From Methylobacterium nodulans ORS 2060 (GTDB lineage: Bacteria > Pseudomonadota > Alphaproteobacteria > Rhizobiales > Beijerinckiaceae), in NCBI RefSeq assembly GCF_000022085.1, contig NC_011894.1, positions 6,991,001-7,055,000 of the forward strand: a stretch of DNA of 64,000 bases, read 5' to 3'. The notes under the pieces were generated by a model, which saw nothing but the letters and a program-made list of their open reading frames with translations, made no database searches and was not told the DNA's origin. Made by a program: the position numbers and the translations under genes. This document shows, one piece after another, positions 1-8,153 of this stretch. Position 1 is the stretch's first letter. Each line of letters opens with the position of its first letter.

Positions 1-161
1 CCGCGCTTCGGACCGAAGAAGCGGAGGTATCGCGACTGCTCGCCGAAGCGATCGACGGCGGCGAGCAGGCCCTCCCGATCCTCCGGCCGGAGCGCGCGGA
101 TCGTCAGGCTTCGCCCGTCGCGGAGGCGCTCGCTGGCAGCGTAGGTCGAGATCGGCTCCAT
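1..161 (-). CDS. GNAT-family N-acetyltransferase, partial (N-terminal part only)
   Basis: The first 53 or so residues of a protein that runs off the left edge. They read as the start of a GCN5-type acetyltransferase: DGRSLTIRALRPEDREGL followed by SRYLRFFGPKR, the usual opening strand and first helices of this family. I chose the ATG at 161 over the one at 170 because a GGCGGAGG ribosome site lies 9 bases before it, whereas it directly abuts the other. Substrate unknown because the acetyl-CoA-binding part is outside the window. Confidence 0.7.
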   Translation of the reverse strand, partial: MEPISTYAASERLRDGRSLTIRALRPEDREGLLAAVDRFGEQSRYLRFFGPKR

Positions 162-234
162 GACGGTCATCCTCCGCCTCGGTCCAGAGACCGGGACCTG
201 CGCCATCGCCAAGAGAGGAGGCAGCGTCCAGACG

Positions 235-600
235 CTAGAGCGGCGGCAGCGCCCGGATGGCGTCGGGAGCTCCGGAGACGGTCAGCGTGTCGCCGACCTG
301 ACGCAGGTTCGGGACCGGGATCGCGACCTCTCCGCCTCCGAGCCGGCGGCGACGCGCCACGACCGCGAGGAGCGTGTGGCCGTTCTCCGAGACCCTGACC
401 TCGCGCACGCGGCCCACGATGAGCCCGTGATCGGCATGGATCCACCGCCCGCGCAGGGCCGGCATCAGCGAAGCCGCTCCCATCTGCATCATCGAATCCG
501 CCCGGTCCGTCAGGGGCGAGCGGTCGGTCTGCGCATCGGCCGCGCCGGCGGTCGCGACGAGCGCAACAGCGCATACCCAGTCACGCATGAGCCTCTGCAT
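235..600 (-). CDS. Small exported protein, PRC-barrel-like
   Basis: A 121-residue protein with an N-terminal signal peptide (basic MQRLMRDW, hydrophobic AVALVATAGA, likely cleavage after ADA). The mature part has the short beta-strand pattern of PRC-barrel-like proteins (HGLIVGRVREVRVSENG, then VAIPVPNLRQVG). The ATG at 600 is favoured over 615 because CGGGAG sits six bases upstream of it. It is divergent from the acetate operon, and the twin FNR/FixK boxes at 713-746 lie between them, so low-oxygen control is possible. The domain call is tentative; the exported nature is firmer. Confidence 0.6.
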   Translation of the reverse strand: MQRLMRDWVCAVALVATAGAADAQTDRSPLTDRADSMMQMGAASLMPALRGRWIHADHGLIVGRVREVRVSENGHTLLAVVARRRRLGGGEVAIPVPNLRQVGDTLTVSGAPDAIRALPPL

Positions 601-712
601 CGCGTGCTCCCGCATCGTGAGTTTCCGAAGAGGTGTCCGGTCGTGTCCCGGCGATGCCGCGGGCGATCCCCATCCGGAACTGGCATTGTCGCACCGTTCC
701 GGTCCGTTCTTG

Positions 713-746
713 TTGATGAAGATCAAGTCTTGTTGATGCAGATCAA
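713..746. promoter_or_regulatory. Two tandem FNR/FixK anaeroboxes
   Basis: Two perfect TTGAT-N4-ATCAA sequences, TTGATGAAGATCAA at 713-726 and TTGATGCAGATCAA at 733-746. Their centres are exactly 20 bases apart, about two helical turns, so two dimers would sit on one face. This is the classic binding site of FNR/FixK-type Crp-family regulators, which act under low oxygen. The boxes lie between the small exported protein (leftward) and the phosphotransacetylase operon (rightward, start at 1015). Confidence 0.8.
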
Positions 747-1014
747 GATTCGCGTGCAGCAATAAGGCGGTGCTGCTGCGCCCGCGTGGCTTCGCGCGTC
801 GACCGTGCGGAGCATCGCGGCGGGTGTCCCACCCGATCAAGCGCGACGCCCGGGACTCCGTGATACTGCGCGGCAGGAAACGACGCCGGCGGGTCCGGCA
901 GTGCCGCGAGCGAACGCGATCCCGCGACGCCGCACCCCATCACTTCGACCGCGACCCCGCCCCGACAGCGGTCGATGGCGCACGAACAGCCTTCCCCGGT
1001 CAGGAGAGAGCATC

Positions 1015-1989
1015 GTGGCGATTTCGACGACAGAGCAGGCGCCGGCCGGGCACCGCCGGCACGAGAAGTACGACCGCCTGGTCGCGGCCGCGCAGGCACG
1101 CCCCCGGCTCAAGGTCGCGGTCGTCCATCCCTGCGATGAGGCATCGCTCGGGGCCGCGCTGGAGGCCGCGTCCCTGGGCCTCATCGAGCCCACGCTCGTG
1201 GGACCCCGCCCCAAGATCCAGGCCGCCGCCGCCGCGCTCGACGCCGACATCGCGGGCCTGCGCATCGTCGATGCCGCCCATAGCCACGACGCCGCCGCCA
1301 AGGCCGTGGCGCTCGTGAATGCGGGCGAGGCCGAGGCGCTGATGAAGGGCAGCCTCCACACCGACGAGTTGATGGCCGCGGTGGTCCGCCGGGAGGGCGG
1401 CCTCAGGACCGCCCGCCGCGTCAGCCACTGCTTCGTCATGGACGTGCCCAGTCACGATGTCCCGCTCATCGTCACCGATGCCGCCATCAACATCGCGCCC
1501 TCGCTCGAAGAGAAGCGCGACATCGTCCAGAACGCCATCGACCTCGCGCATGCCTTCGGGATCGAGACGGTGCGGGTCGCCATCGTGTCGGCGATGGAAA
1601 CCGTCAACCCGAAGGTGCCCTCGACCCTCGATGCGGCTGCGCTCTGCAAGATGGCGGATCGGGGCCAGATCACGGGCGCGGTTCTCGATGGGCCGCTCGC
1701 CCTCGACAACGCCATCGATCTCGGCGCGGCCCGCATCAAGAAGATCCACTCGCCCGTCGCCGGGCGGGCCAACGTGCTCGTCGTGCCCGACCTCGAGGCG
1801 GGCAACATGCTGGCCAAGAGCCTGACCTTCCTGGCCGATGCGGACGCTGCCGGGATCGTGCTGGGGGCCCGGGTCCCGATCATCCTGACGAGCCGCGCCG
1901 ATTCGCGCCTGACCCGTCTCGCCTCCTGCGCGGTCGCATCCCTGTTCGCGGCCGCCCAGCGCGCGACGCGGCCCTTGCCCGAGGTCTAG
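1015..1989 (+). CDS. pta: Phosphate acetyl/butyryltransferase
   Basis: A 324-residue member of the phosphate acetyl/butyryltransferase family, which interconverts acyl-CoA and acyl-phosphate. Visible family segments are KVAVVHPCDEASL near the N-terminus, EALMKGSLHTDELM in the middle, and VAIVSAMETVNPKVPSTLDA with the GAVLDGPLALDNAI substrate-binding part later. It lacks the MaoC domain of the bifunctional hydratase/transferase form. The start is the GTG at 1015, preceded by AGGAGAG; longer open frames begin without a ribosome site. Acetate kinase follows after 3 bases, so the pair would turn acetyl-CoA into acetate plus ATP. Acetyl against butyryl preference cannot be told from sequence alone. 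Confidence 0.85.
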   Translation: MAISTTEQAPAGHRRHEKYDRLVAAAQARPRLKVAVVHPCDEASLGAALEAASLGLIEPTLVGPRPKIQAAAAALDADIAGLRIVDAAHSHDAAAKAVALVNAGEAEALMKGSLHTDELMAAVVRREGGLRTARRVSHCFVMDVPSHDVPLIVTDAAINIAPSLEEKRDIVQNAIDLAHAFGIETVRVAIVSAMETVNPKVPSTLDAAALCKMADRGQITGAVLDGPLALDNAIDLGAARIKKIHSPVAGRANVLVVPDLEAGNMLAKSLTFLADADAAGIVLGARVPIILTSRADSRLTRLASCAVASLFAAAQRATRPLPEV

Positions 1990-1992
1990 GCC

Positions 1993-3198
1993 ATGATCCC
2001 CGCCTCCCTCGTGCTGAACGCGGGCTCGTCGAGCCTCAAGTTCCAGGTCTTCGAGCCCGGGGAGGGCGGTGCGCCGCGCCGGATCTTCCGGGGCCTGTTC
2101 GAGGGCCTCGGCGGCTCGCCGCACCTTCTGATCCGGGACGGCGCCGGCGCGGTGGTGGCCGACCAGCGCCTCGGCGAGGGGAAGCCGTACGGGCACGAGG
2201 AGGCGCTGCTGCACGTGGCCGCATGGCTGCGCGCGCACCGGCGCGAGCACCGGCTGGCGGCGGTCGGGCATCGGGTGGTCCATGGCGGCCTCGCCTATTC
2301 CGCCCCCGTGCGGATCGACGACGCGGTGGTGCGGGAGCTGGAACGCCTCGTGCCGCTGGCGCCGCTCCACCAGCCGCACAACCTGGAGCCGATCCGCATC
2401 GTCCGGCGGCAGTTCCCGGAGCTTCCGCAGATCGCCTGCTTCGACACCGCCTTCCACCGCGCCCGGCCGGAGATCGCGCAGCTCTTCGCGCTGCCGCGGG
2501 ACATGACCGAGCGGGGCGTGCGGCGCTACGGGTTCCACGGCCTGTCCTACGCCTACATCGCCTCGGTGCTCGGCGATTACGCCCCCGCGCTCGCCGAGGG
2601 CCGCGTGGTGGCCGCGCATCTCGGCAACGGCGCGAGCCTCTGCGCCCTCGACCGGGGACGCAGCGTGGCCACCACCATGGGCTTCTCGGCTCTCGACGGC
2701 CTGCCCATGGGCACGCGCTGCGGCAGCCTCGATGCGGGCGTCGTCTTCTACATGCTGCGGGAAATGGGGCTCGACGCCGATCAGGCCGAGCGCCTGCTCT
2801 ACACCCGGTCGGGACTCCTCGGCGTCTCCGGGGTGTCGAACGACATGCGTACCTTACGCGCCCGCACGGCGACGGATCCGGGCGCCCGGACGGCGATCGA
2901 CCTGTTCGTCTACCGCATCGGGCGGGAGATCGGGTCGCTCGTGGCGGCGCTGAAGGGCATCGACGGCCTCGTCTTCACGGGGGGCATCGGTGAGAACGAC
3001 GCCGCCACCCGGGCCGAGGTGCTGCGCGGCGCCGCCTGGGCCGGCTTTACGCTCGACGAGGCCGCCAACGCGTCGGGCGGCCCTTGCGTGACGCGCGGGC
3101 CCGGCCCGTCGGCCTGGGTCATCCCCACCGACGAGGAAGCGATGATCGCGCACGGGATGCACGACGTGCTCGCCGAGGCGCGCCAGCCGGCGCTGTGA
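1993..3198 (+). CDS. ackA: Acetate kinase
   Basis: A full-length 401-residue acetate kinase of the ASKHA fold, cytoplasmic, transferring phosphate between acetyl-phosphate and ADP. Family signatures are present in order: NAGSSSLKF at residues 9-17, VGHRVVHGG, CFDTAFHR, RRYGFHGLSYAYI, the phosphate loop AHLGNGASLCAL, MGTRCGSLDAG, and FTGGIGENDAATR near the C-terminus. It lies 3 bases after phosphotransacetylase and therefore almost certainly shares a transcript. Behind FNR/FixK boxes it probably supplies ATP during oxygen limitation. Confidence 0.96.
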   Translation: MIPASLVLNAGSSSLKFQVFEPGEGGAPRRIFRGLFEGLGGSPHLLIRDGAGAVVADQRLGEGKPYGHEEALLHVAAWLRAHRREHRLAAVGHRVVHGGLAYSAPVRIDDAVVRELERLVPLAPLHQPHNLEPIRIVRRQFPELPQIACFDTAFHRARPEIAQLFALPRDMTERGVRRYGFHGLSYAYIASVLGDYAPALAEGRVVAAHLGNGASLCALDRGRSVATTMGFSALDGLPMGTRCGSLDAGVVFYMLREMGLDADQAERLLYTRSGLLGVSGVSNDMRTLRARTATDPGARTAIDLFVYRIGREIGSLVAALKGIDGLVFTGGIGENDAATRAEVLRGAAWAGFTLDEAANASGGPCVTRGPGPSAWVIPTDEEAMIAHGMHDVLAEARQPAL

Positions 3199-3214
3199 GC
3201 CAAGAGAGGCCGCC

Positions 3215-3712
3215 ATGGAGACCCTGACGACGAAGCCCGAATCGGAAATCGGGAACGACCCCTTCATGTCCGCTGCCGACCTTGCCGCCTACTCGGCCCG
3301 GATGAGGGCCGCGAAGGCCATGAAGGAGATGGAGGGCCAGGACCGGGCCGGGAAGGCGCGGGCGGAACTCGTCAAGCGGCTGTCCGAGCCGGTCGAGGTC
3401 ACGCCCGAGAAGGTGCAGGAGATCACGAAGGCGCTCCTGCACAAGCTGCGCATCGCCGCGGAGCAGGGGCAGAAGGAACTGCTGGTGATGCGCTTCCCGA
3501 ACCTGATGTGCACCGACAAGGGCCGGGCCATCAACAACGCGGAAGCAGGCTGGCCCGAGACCCTGACCGGCCGGCCGCGCCAAGCCTACGAGTTCTGGCG
3601 GGATCGCCTGCATCCGGCCGGATATGGCCTCAAGGCGATGATCGTCGACTGGCCGGACGGCGTGCCGGGGGATGTCGGCTTCTTCCTCACCTGGGAGGCG
3701 ACCCGCGGTTGA
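3215..3712 (+). CDS. Conserved hypothetical protein of the acetate operon
   Basis: A soluble 165-residue protein with no signal peptide or membrane segment. The N-terminal half is charged and helical (YSARMRAAKAMKEMEGQ, then EVTPEKVQEITKALLHKL). The C-terminal half is more ordered, ending in VDWPDGVPGDVGFFLTW. I do not recognise a named domain. It sits 16 bases after ackA and 26 before the DUF3141 gene, all on the same strand, so it most likely belongs to the same oxygen-regulated operon. Confidence 0.75.
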   Translation: METLTTKPESEIGNDPFMSAADLAAYSARMRAAKAMKEMEGQDRAGKARAELVKRLSEPVEVTPEKVQEITKALLHKLRIAAEQGQKELLVMRFPNLMCTDKGRAINNAEAGWPETLTGRPRQAYEFWRDRLHPAGYGLKAMIVDWPDGVPGDVGFFLTWEATRG

Positions 3713-3738
3713 GACCCCGCCCGCGCAGGACAATCATC

Positions 3739-6084
3739 ATGGCAGACTCTCAGACATCCCAACCCGCAACGAGCGACGGGCCGCCCACCCTGATGTCGCT
3801 GCAGGCCCGCATCGCGGAAGTCTACCAGCGCCGCTGCGCGGCGGCCCTGCAGGGCTACCTCGACGCGACGGAGGCCGCCAACCGGGCCTGGATCGAGGCG
3901 GCCCGGCCGCTCACGCCGGCGCAGGCCTGGGGCGATGCCGTCACCTACTGGACCGACTTCGCCCAGCGCTCGCTCCTGTTCTGGGACACGCTGCGGCAGC
4001 GCGGCAACAACTGGCTGGCGCACGAGGCGGCGGGCAAGCCCCCCCTCCTGGCCTTCGGCTGGGAGATCGTCGCCGATGCGCGCCGCTTCGAGCGGCCGGC
4101 GAATTACGCGCTCGTGCGCATCACGGCGCCGCCGGACGTGCACACCGATCCCGACAAGCGCCCCTACGTCATCATCGACCCGCGGGCCGGGCACGGGCCG
4201 GGCATCGGCGGCTTCAAGCCGGAATCGGAGGTGGGCATGGCGCTGCGGGCCGGCCACCCCGTCTACATGGTGATCTTCTTCCCCGATCCGGTCCCGGGGC
4301 AGACCCTCGCCGACGTCGCGCGGGCCGAGGCCGAGTTCCTGCGCATCGTCCGCGAGCGCCACCCCACGCGGGGCAAGCCGGTCATCGTCGGCAATTGCCA
4401 GGGCGGCTGGGCCGCCATGCTGGTGGGCGCGCTCGATCCGGACTGCGCGGGTCCCATCGTGGTGAACGGTGCCCCGATGTCCTACTGGGCCGGCAACGAT
4501 GCCGAGAACCCGATGCGCTATGCCGGCGGGATGCTCGGCGGCAGCTGGACGGCGCTTCTGGCGAGCGACCTCGGCGGTGGCCAGTTCGACGGGGCCTATC
4601 TCGTCGACAACTTCGAGTACCTCAACCCGGCCAACACTTATTTCGGCAAGGCATACAATCTCTTCGCGAAGATCGACACGGAGCCGGAGCGCTACCTCGA
4701 GTTCGAGCGCTGGTGGGGCGGCTACTTCCTGATGAACCGCGACGAGATCAAGTGGATCGTCGACAACCTGTTCGTCGGCAACCGGCTGGCCTCCGGCGGG
4801 GCGGAGTGGTCGGAGGGGCGCGCCTTCGACCTGCGCGCGATCCGCTCCCCCATCATCCTGTTCGCCTCCCTCGGCGACAACATCACGCCGCCGCAGCAGG
4901 CCTTCAACTGGGTCGCGGACCTCTACCCCACGACGCAGGACCTCAAGGCGAACGGACAGGTCATCGTGGGCCTGATGCATCAGAGCATCGGCCATCTCGG
5001 CATCTTCGTCTCGGCGAGCGTGGCGCGCCGCGAGCACGCCCAGATCGTGGACCTGCTCGAGTATATCGAGCACCTCCCGCCCGGCCTCTACGGCATGAAG
5101 GTCGAGGAGGAGCGCGCGGATGGGGCGGTGCGCTACGACGTCGCCCTGCGGGAGTTCCAGGTCGAGGATCTCCAGAAGCTACAGAAATACGCGCGCAAGG
5201 ACGAGGTGCCGTTCGCGGCCGTGGAGCAGGTCTCCGCCTTCAATGCAACGCTCTACGAGACCTTCGTCCACCCGGTGATGGCCGCCTGGGCTCGACCGGA
5301 GACCGGGCGTCTCGCGCGGGCCTTCCACCCGCTCCGGGCACGGCGCTGGGCGCTCTCGGACCTCAACCCGGCCCTCGCCTCGCTGGGGGGATGGGCGGAT
5401 CTCGCCAAGGCCCATCGCGTGCCCCGCGACGAGGCGGGTCCGAGCGTCGCGGCGGAGCGCCGGCTCGCCGCCGGCATCATGGCGGGCTGGGATCTCTATC
5501 GGCAGCTGCGCGACGCGACGGTCGAAAACCTGTTCTACAATATCTATGGCACGATGAGCGTGGTCGCCCCCGCGGAGGAGCCGGAGGCCGCGGTGGCCGA
5601 GGCGATCTCCGGCCGCGACGCGCCCGCCATCCGCGACGCTCTGAGCCGGATCGGGGAGGGCGGGTTCACCGACGCGGCGGTCCGGGCGGCCCTGCTCATT
5701 GCGCGGGTCGGAGGGCAGGAGCGGCACCTCTCGATCTTCAAGCGCATCCGCGAACTCGTCGGCCGCGAGGTCGGGCTGCTCGACCGGCCGGCCGGCGAGG
5801 CGAGCGAGATCGTGCGACGGCAGGCCCATATCGTCGAGCACGAGCCCGAGCGCGCCATGGAAGCCCTGCCGGCGCTGGTGCCGACGGCGGAGGAGCGCCG
5901 ACACCTCCTCGCCCTTCTCGAGCGGCTGATGAGCAACCTCGATCTTGAACCGCAACAGCGGGCGCTCCTGCCGATCTTCCAGGATCTCCTCGCTCCTGCG
6001 CCGGAACCCGTCCCCGCGGCCGTTGCCGCATCGCAGCCTCCCCGGCGCCGGGCCGGCTGGAGCAAGTCGCAGAGGGCCCATTGA
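3739..6084 (+). CDS. DUF3141 protein, alpha/beta-hydrolase-like (PHA synthase-related)
   Basis: A 781-residue protein. Residues about 110-480 resemble the alpha/beta-hydrolase fold of polyhydroxyalkanoate synthases/depolymerases: PYVIIDPRAGHGPGIGG, then VIVGNCQGGWAAM, where the usual lipase nucleophile elbow GxSxG is GNCQGG with Cys in the nucleophile place as in PHA synthases, and GLMHQSIGHLGIF late, a plausible catalytic His. The C-terminal 250 residues are helical and acidic. This matches the DUF3141 family found beside ackA and fabI in rhizobia and relatives. The ATG at 3739 follows a purine-rich GCGCAGGACA. The stop overlaps fabI. The enzymatic role is unproven. Confidence 0.8.
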   Translation: MADSQTSQPATSDGPPTLMSLQARIAEVYQRRCAAALQGYLDATEAANRAWIEAARPLTPAQAWGDAVTYWTDFAQRSLLFWDTLRQRGNNWLAHEAAGKPPLLAFGWEIVADARRFERPANYALVRITAPPDVHTDPDKRPYVIIDPRAGHGPGIGGFKPESEVGMALRAGHPVYMVIFFPDPVPGQTLADVARAEAEFLRIVRERHPTRGKPVIVGNCQGGWAAMLVGALDPDCAGPIVVNGAPMSYWAGNDAENPMRYAGGMLGGSWTALLASDLGGGQFDGAYLVDNFEYLNPANTYFGKAYNLFAKIDTEPERYLEFERWWGGYFLMNRDEIKWIVDNLFVGNRLASGGAEWSEGRAFDLRAIRSPIILFASLGDNITPPQQAFNWVADLYPTTQDLKANGQVIVGLMHQSIGHLGIFVSASVARREHAQIVDLLEYIEHLPPGLYGMKVEEERADGAVRYDVALREFQVEDLQKLQKYARKDEVPFAAVEQVSAFNATLYETFVHPVMAAWARPETGRLARAFHPLRARRWALSDLNPALASLGGWADLAKAHRVPRDEAGPSVAAERRLAAGIMAGWDLYRQLRDATVENLFYNIYGTMSVVAPAEEPEAAVAEAISGRDAPAIRDALSRIGEGGFTDAAVRAALLIARVGGQERHLSIFKRIRELVGREVGLLDRPAGEASEIVRRQAHIVEHEPERAMEALPALVPTAEERRHLLALLERLMSNLDLEPQQRALLPIFQDLLAPAPEPVPAAVAASQPPRRRAGWSKSQRAH

Positions 6085-6866
6085 TGACTCAGATCCCCGA
6101 CGGCAACGCGCTTCGCGGCAAGCGCGCCCTGGTGCTCGGCGTCGCGAACGAGCACTCCATCGCGTATGGCTGCGCCCGAGTGTTCCGCAGGCTCGGGGCG
6201 GAGATCGCGCTCACCTACCTGAACGAGAAGGCCAAGCCCCATGTCGAGCCGCTGGCGCGCGAGCTCGACGCACCGATCTTCTTGTCCTGCGACGTCCAGA
6301 AGGAGGGCGACCTCGACGCAGTGTTCCGCCAACTCGCCGAGACCTGGGGCAGCCTCGACATCGCCCTGCACTCCATCGCCTTCGCGCCCAAGGCGGATCT
6401 GCAGGGCCGGCTCGTCGACAGCTCGGCGGAGGGGTTCGGGGTCGCCATGGACGTGTCCTGCCACTCCTTCATCCGCATGGCCCGGCTCGCCGCGCCGCTG
6501 ATGAAGCAGGGCGGCACGCTCCTGACCATGAGCTATCACGGCGCCAACAAGGTCGTTCCGAACTACAACCTGATGGGGCCCGTGAAGGCGGCGCTCGAGA
6601 GCGCGGTCCGCTACCTCGCCTACGAGCTCGGGGAGCGCGACATCCGCGTCCACGCCGTCTCGCCCGGCCCCCTCAAGACGCGCGCCGCCTCCGGCCTCAA
6701 GGATTTCGATCTTCTCCTGAACGAGGCGATCGAGCGCTCGCCGATCGGCGAACTCGTCGACATCGACGATGTCGGCCTCACCGCAGCGTTCCTGACGACG
6801 CCCTACGCCGCCCGCCTCACGGGCATGACCGTTTACGTGGACGGCGGCCTCAGCATCATGGCCTGA
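6084..6866 (+). CDS. fabI: Enoyl-[acyl-carrier-protein] reductase (NADH), FabI type
   Basis: A 260-residue short-chain dehydrogenase of the FabI type, reducing the enoyl-ACP double bond in fatty acid synthesis. The glycine-rich nucleotide site is LVLGVANEHSIAYG (residues 16-29). The catalytic pattern is Y151, Y161 and K168 (YNLMGPVK, the Tyr-x6-Lys motif), with LDIALHSIAFAP before it. The ATG at 6084 overlaps the DUF3141 stop (TGATG), so the two are translationally coupled. Being inside a low-oxygen acetate operon, this is probably a second FabI rather than the housekeeping one; compare FabI2-type genes beside ackA in rhizobia. Confidence 0.92.
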   Translation: MTQIPDGNALRGKRALVLGVANEHSIAYGCARVFRRLGAEIALTYLNEKAKPHVEPLARELDAPIFLSCDVQKEGDLDAVFRQLAETWGSLDIALHSIAFAPKADLQGRLVDSSAEGFGVAMDVSCHSFIRMARLAAPLMKQGGTLLTMSYHGANKVVPNYNLMGPVKAALESAVRYLAYELGERDIRVHAVSPGPLKTRAASGLKDFDLLLNEAIERSPIGELVDIDDVGLTAAFLTTPYAARLTGMTVYVDGGLSIMA

Positions 6867-6879
6867 ACGGGCGGGCGCC

Positions 6880-7281
6880 ATGGCCAACCTCTTCGCGCAA
6901 CTCATCTCACCCGAGCGCGTGGTGTTCTCGGGCGAGGTCCGCTCCGTGCTGCTTCCCGGCGTCGAGGGCGACATGACGGTGCTGCCCGGTCACGCGCCCC
7001 TCGTGACCCTGCTCCATGCGGGCCTCGTCTTCGCCACCGACGCGGAGGGGACCGGCCGCCGCGCCTTCGTGCGGGGCGGCTTCGCGGAGGTGACGGGGAC
7101 GCAGGTGACGATCCTCGCCGACCACGTCCTGTCGGTGGAGGAACTCACCCGCGACCGGCTCGACGAGGAGATCCTTCACCTCCAGATGGAGCGGGATGGC
7201 ACCGCCGACCCGGACCTGCGCGCGCAACACGAGGCCTCCATCGGCCGGATGGAGGAGTTCAAGGCGAGCCTCGGGCTCTGA
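6880..7281 (+). CDS. atpC: Orphan F1F0 ATP synthase epsilon subunit-like protein
   Basis: A 133-residue protein matching the F1 epsilon subunit: an N-terminal beta-sandwich (QLISPERVVFSGEVRSVLLPGVEGDMTVLPGHAPLVT) and a C-terminal helical part (RLDEEILHLQMERDG onward, HEASIGRMEEFKASLGL). Epsilon normally closes the atpHAGDC operon; here no other ATP synthase gene is near. It follows fabI by 13 bases and ends the acetate operon. It is probably a paralogue with a regulatory or low-oxygen role, but it could be the only atpC of a rearranged genome. Confidence 0.85.
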   Translation: MANLFAQLISPERVVFSGEVRSVLLPGVEGDMTVLPGHAPLVTLLHAGLVFATDAEGTGRRAFVRGGFAEVTGTQVTILADHVLSVEELTRDRLDEEILHLQMERDGTADPDLRAQHEASIGRMEEFKASLGL

Positions 7282-7285
7282 GAGG

Positions 7286-8128
7286 TCAGTACCGCTCGGG
7301 CACGAAGCGCCGGTCGCGCAGGGTGTCGTCGTAGGCGTTCTCCTTGCACCGCTTCGGCAGGCTCACCGGCTCGGACGCCAGCTCCCGGTAGGGGATCAGG
7401 TGGAGGAGATGCGCGATGCAGTTGAGGCGCGCCCGCCGCTTGTCGTCCGAGCGGACGATGTGCCAGGGCAGCTCGTCGGTGTCGGTCGCCGCCAGCATGG
7501 CGTCGCGCGCCCGGGAGTAGTCGTACCAGCGCCGGTAGGATTCGAGATCCATCGGGCTCAGCTTCCACTGCCGGAGGGGATCGGTGATCCGGGCCTCGAA
7601 GCGGCGCTTCTGCTCCTGCCGACCGACCTCCAGCCAGAACTTGATGAGCTGGATGCCGCCGCCGACGATGAAGTGCTCGACCCTGGGGCAAAGATCGAGG
7701 AACCGGCGCTGCTCCGCCTCGCTGCAGAATCCCATCACGGCCTCGACGCCGGCGCGGTTGTACCAGCTGCGGTCGAAGATCACGATCTCGCCGCCGGCGG
7801 GGAAATGCGCGATGTAGCGCTGGAGGAAGAGCTGGCTCTTCTCCCGGTCGGAGGGCGCCGGCAGCGCGACCACGCGGAACACCCGCGGGCTGACCCGTTC
7901 CGTGATGGCCTTGATCGTGCCGCCCTTGCCGGCCGCGTCGCGGCCCTCGAACACCACGATGATCCGGGCGCCCGTCGCCCGGACCCAGGCCTGCAGATGG
8001 CACAGCTGCACCTGGAGCTTGCGCAGCTCGCGCTCATAGACCTTCCGCTTCAGCCGGCCGCCCTCCGCGACTTCAGCTGCGCCGTCGTTGGAGGCTTCGG
8101 CCAGCAGGCTCTGATCGGTGTCGTCCAT
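7286..8128 (-). CDS. ppk2: Polyphosphate kinase 2
   Basis: A 280-residue single-domain PPK2, which moves phosphate between polyphosphate and nucleoside diphosphates. The Walker A loop is EGRDAAGKGGT (residues 61-71). The family lid and Walker B parts are IVIFDRSWYNRAGVE and QLIKFWLEVGRQEQKRRF, and WKLSPMDLESYRRWYDYSRARDAML is the conserved C-terminal segment. It runs convergently with the acetate operon (stop codons 5 bases apart), which may be functional since both handle high-energy phosphate, but they are separately transcribed. Confidence 0.93.
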   Translation of the reverse strand: MDDTDQSLLAEASNDGAAEVAEGGRLKRKVYERELRKLQVQLCHLQAWVRATGARIIVVFEGRDAAGKGGTIKAITERVSPRVFRVVALPAPSDREKSQLFLQRYIAHFPAGGEIVIFDRSWYNRAGVEAVMGFCSEAEQRRFLDLCPRVEHFIVGGGIQLIKFWLEVGRQEQKRRFEARITDPLRQWKLSPMDLESYRRWYDYSRARDAMLAATDTDELPWHIVRSDDKRRARLNCIAHLLHLIPYRELASEPVSLPKRCKENAYDDTLRDRRFVPERY

Positions 8129-8153
8129 GGCGCATCCCCCTCTCGGGCCCCGC

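Noticed and set aside
1000..2619. Long leftward open frame opposite pta-ackA
   Set aside because: Shadow of two well-supported rightward genes, no ribosome site.
3508..3738. N-terminal extension of the DUF3141 gene
   Set aside because: The extension overlaps the preceding gene and has Arg/Pro-rich shadow composition; the ATG at 3739 is better.
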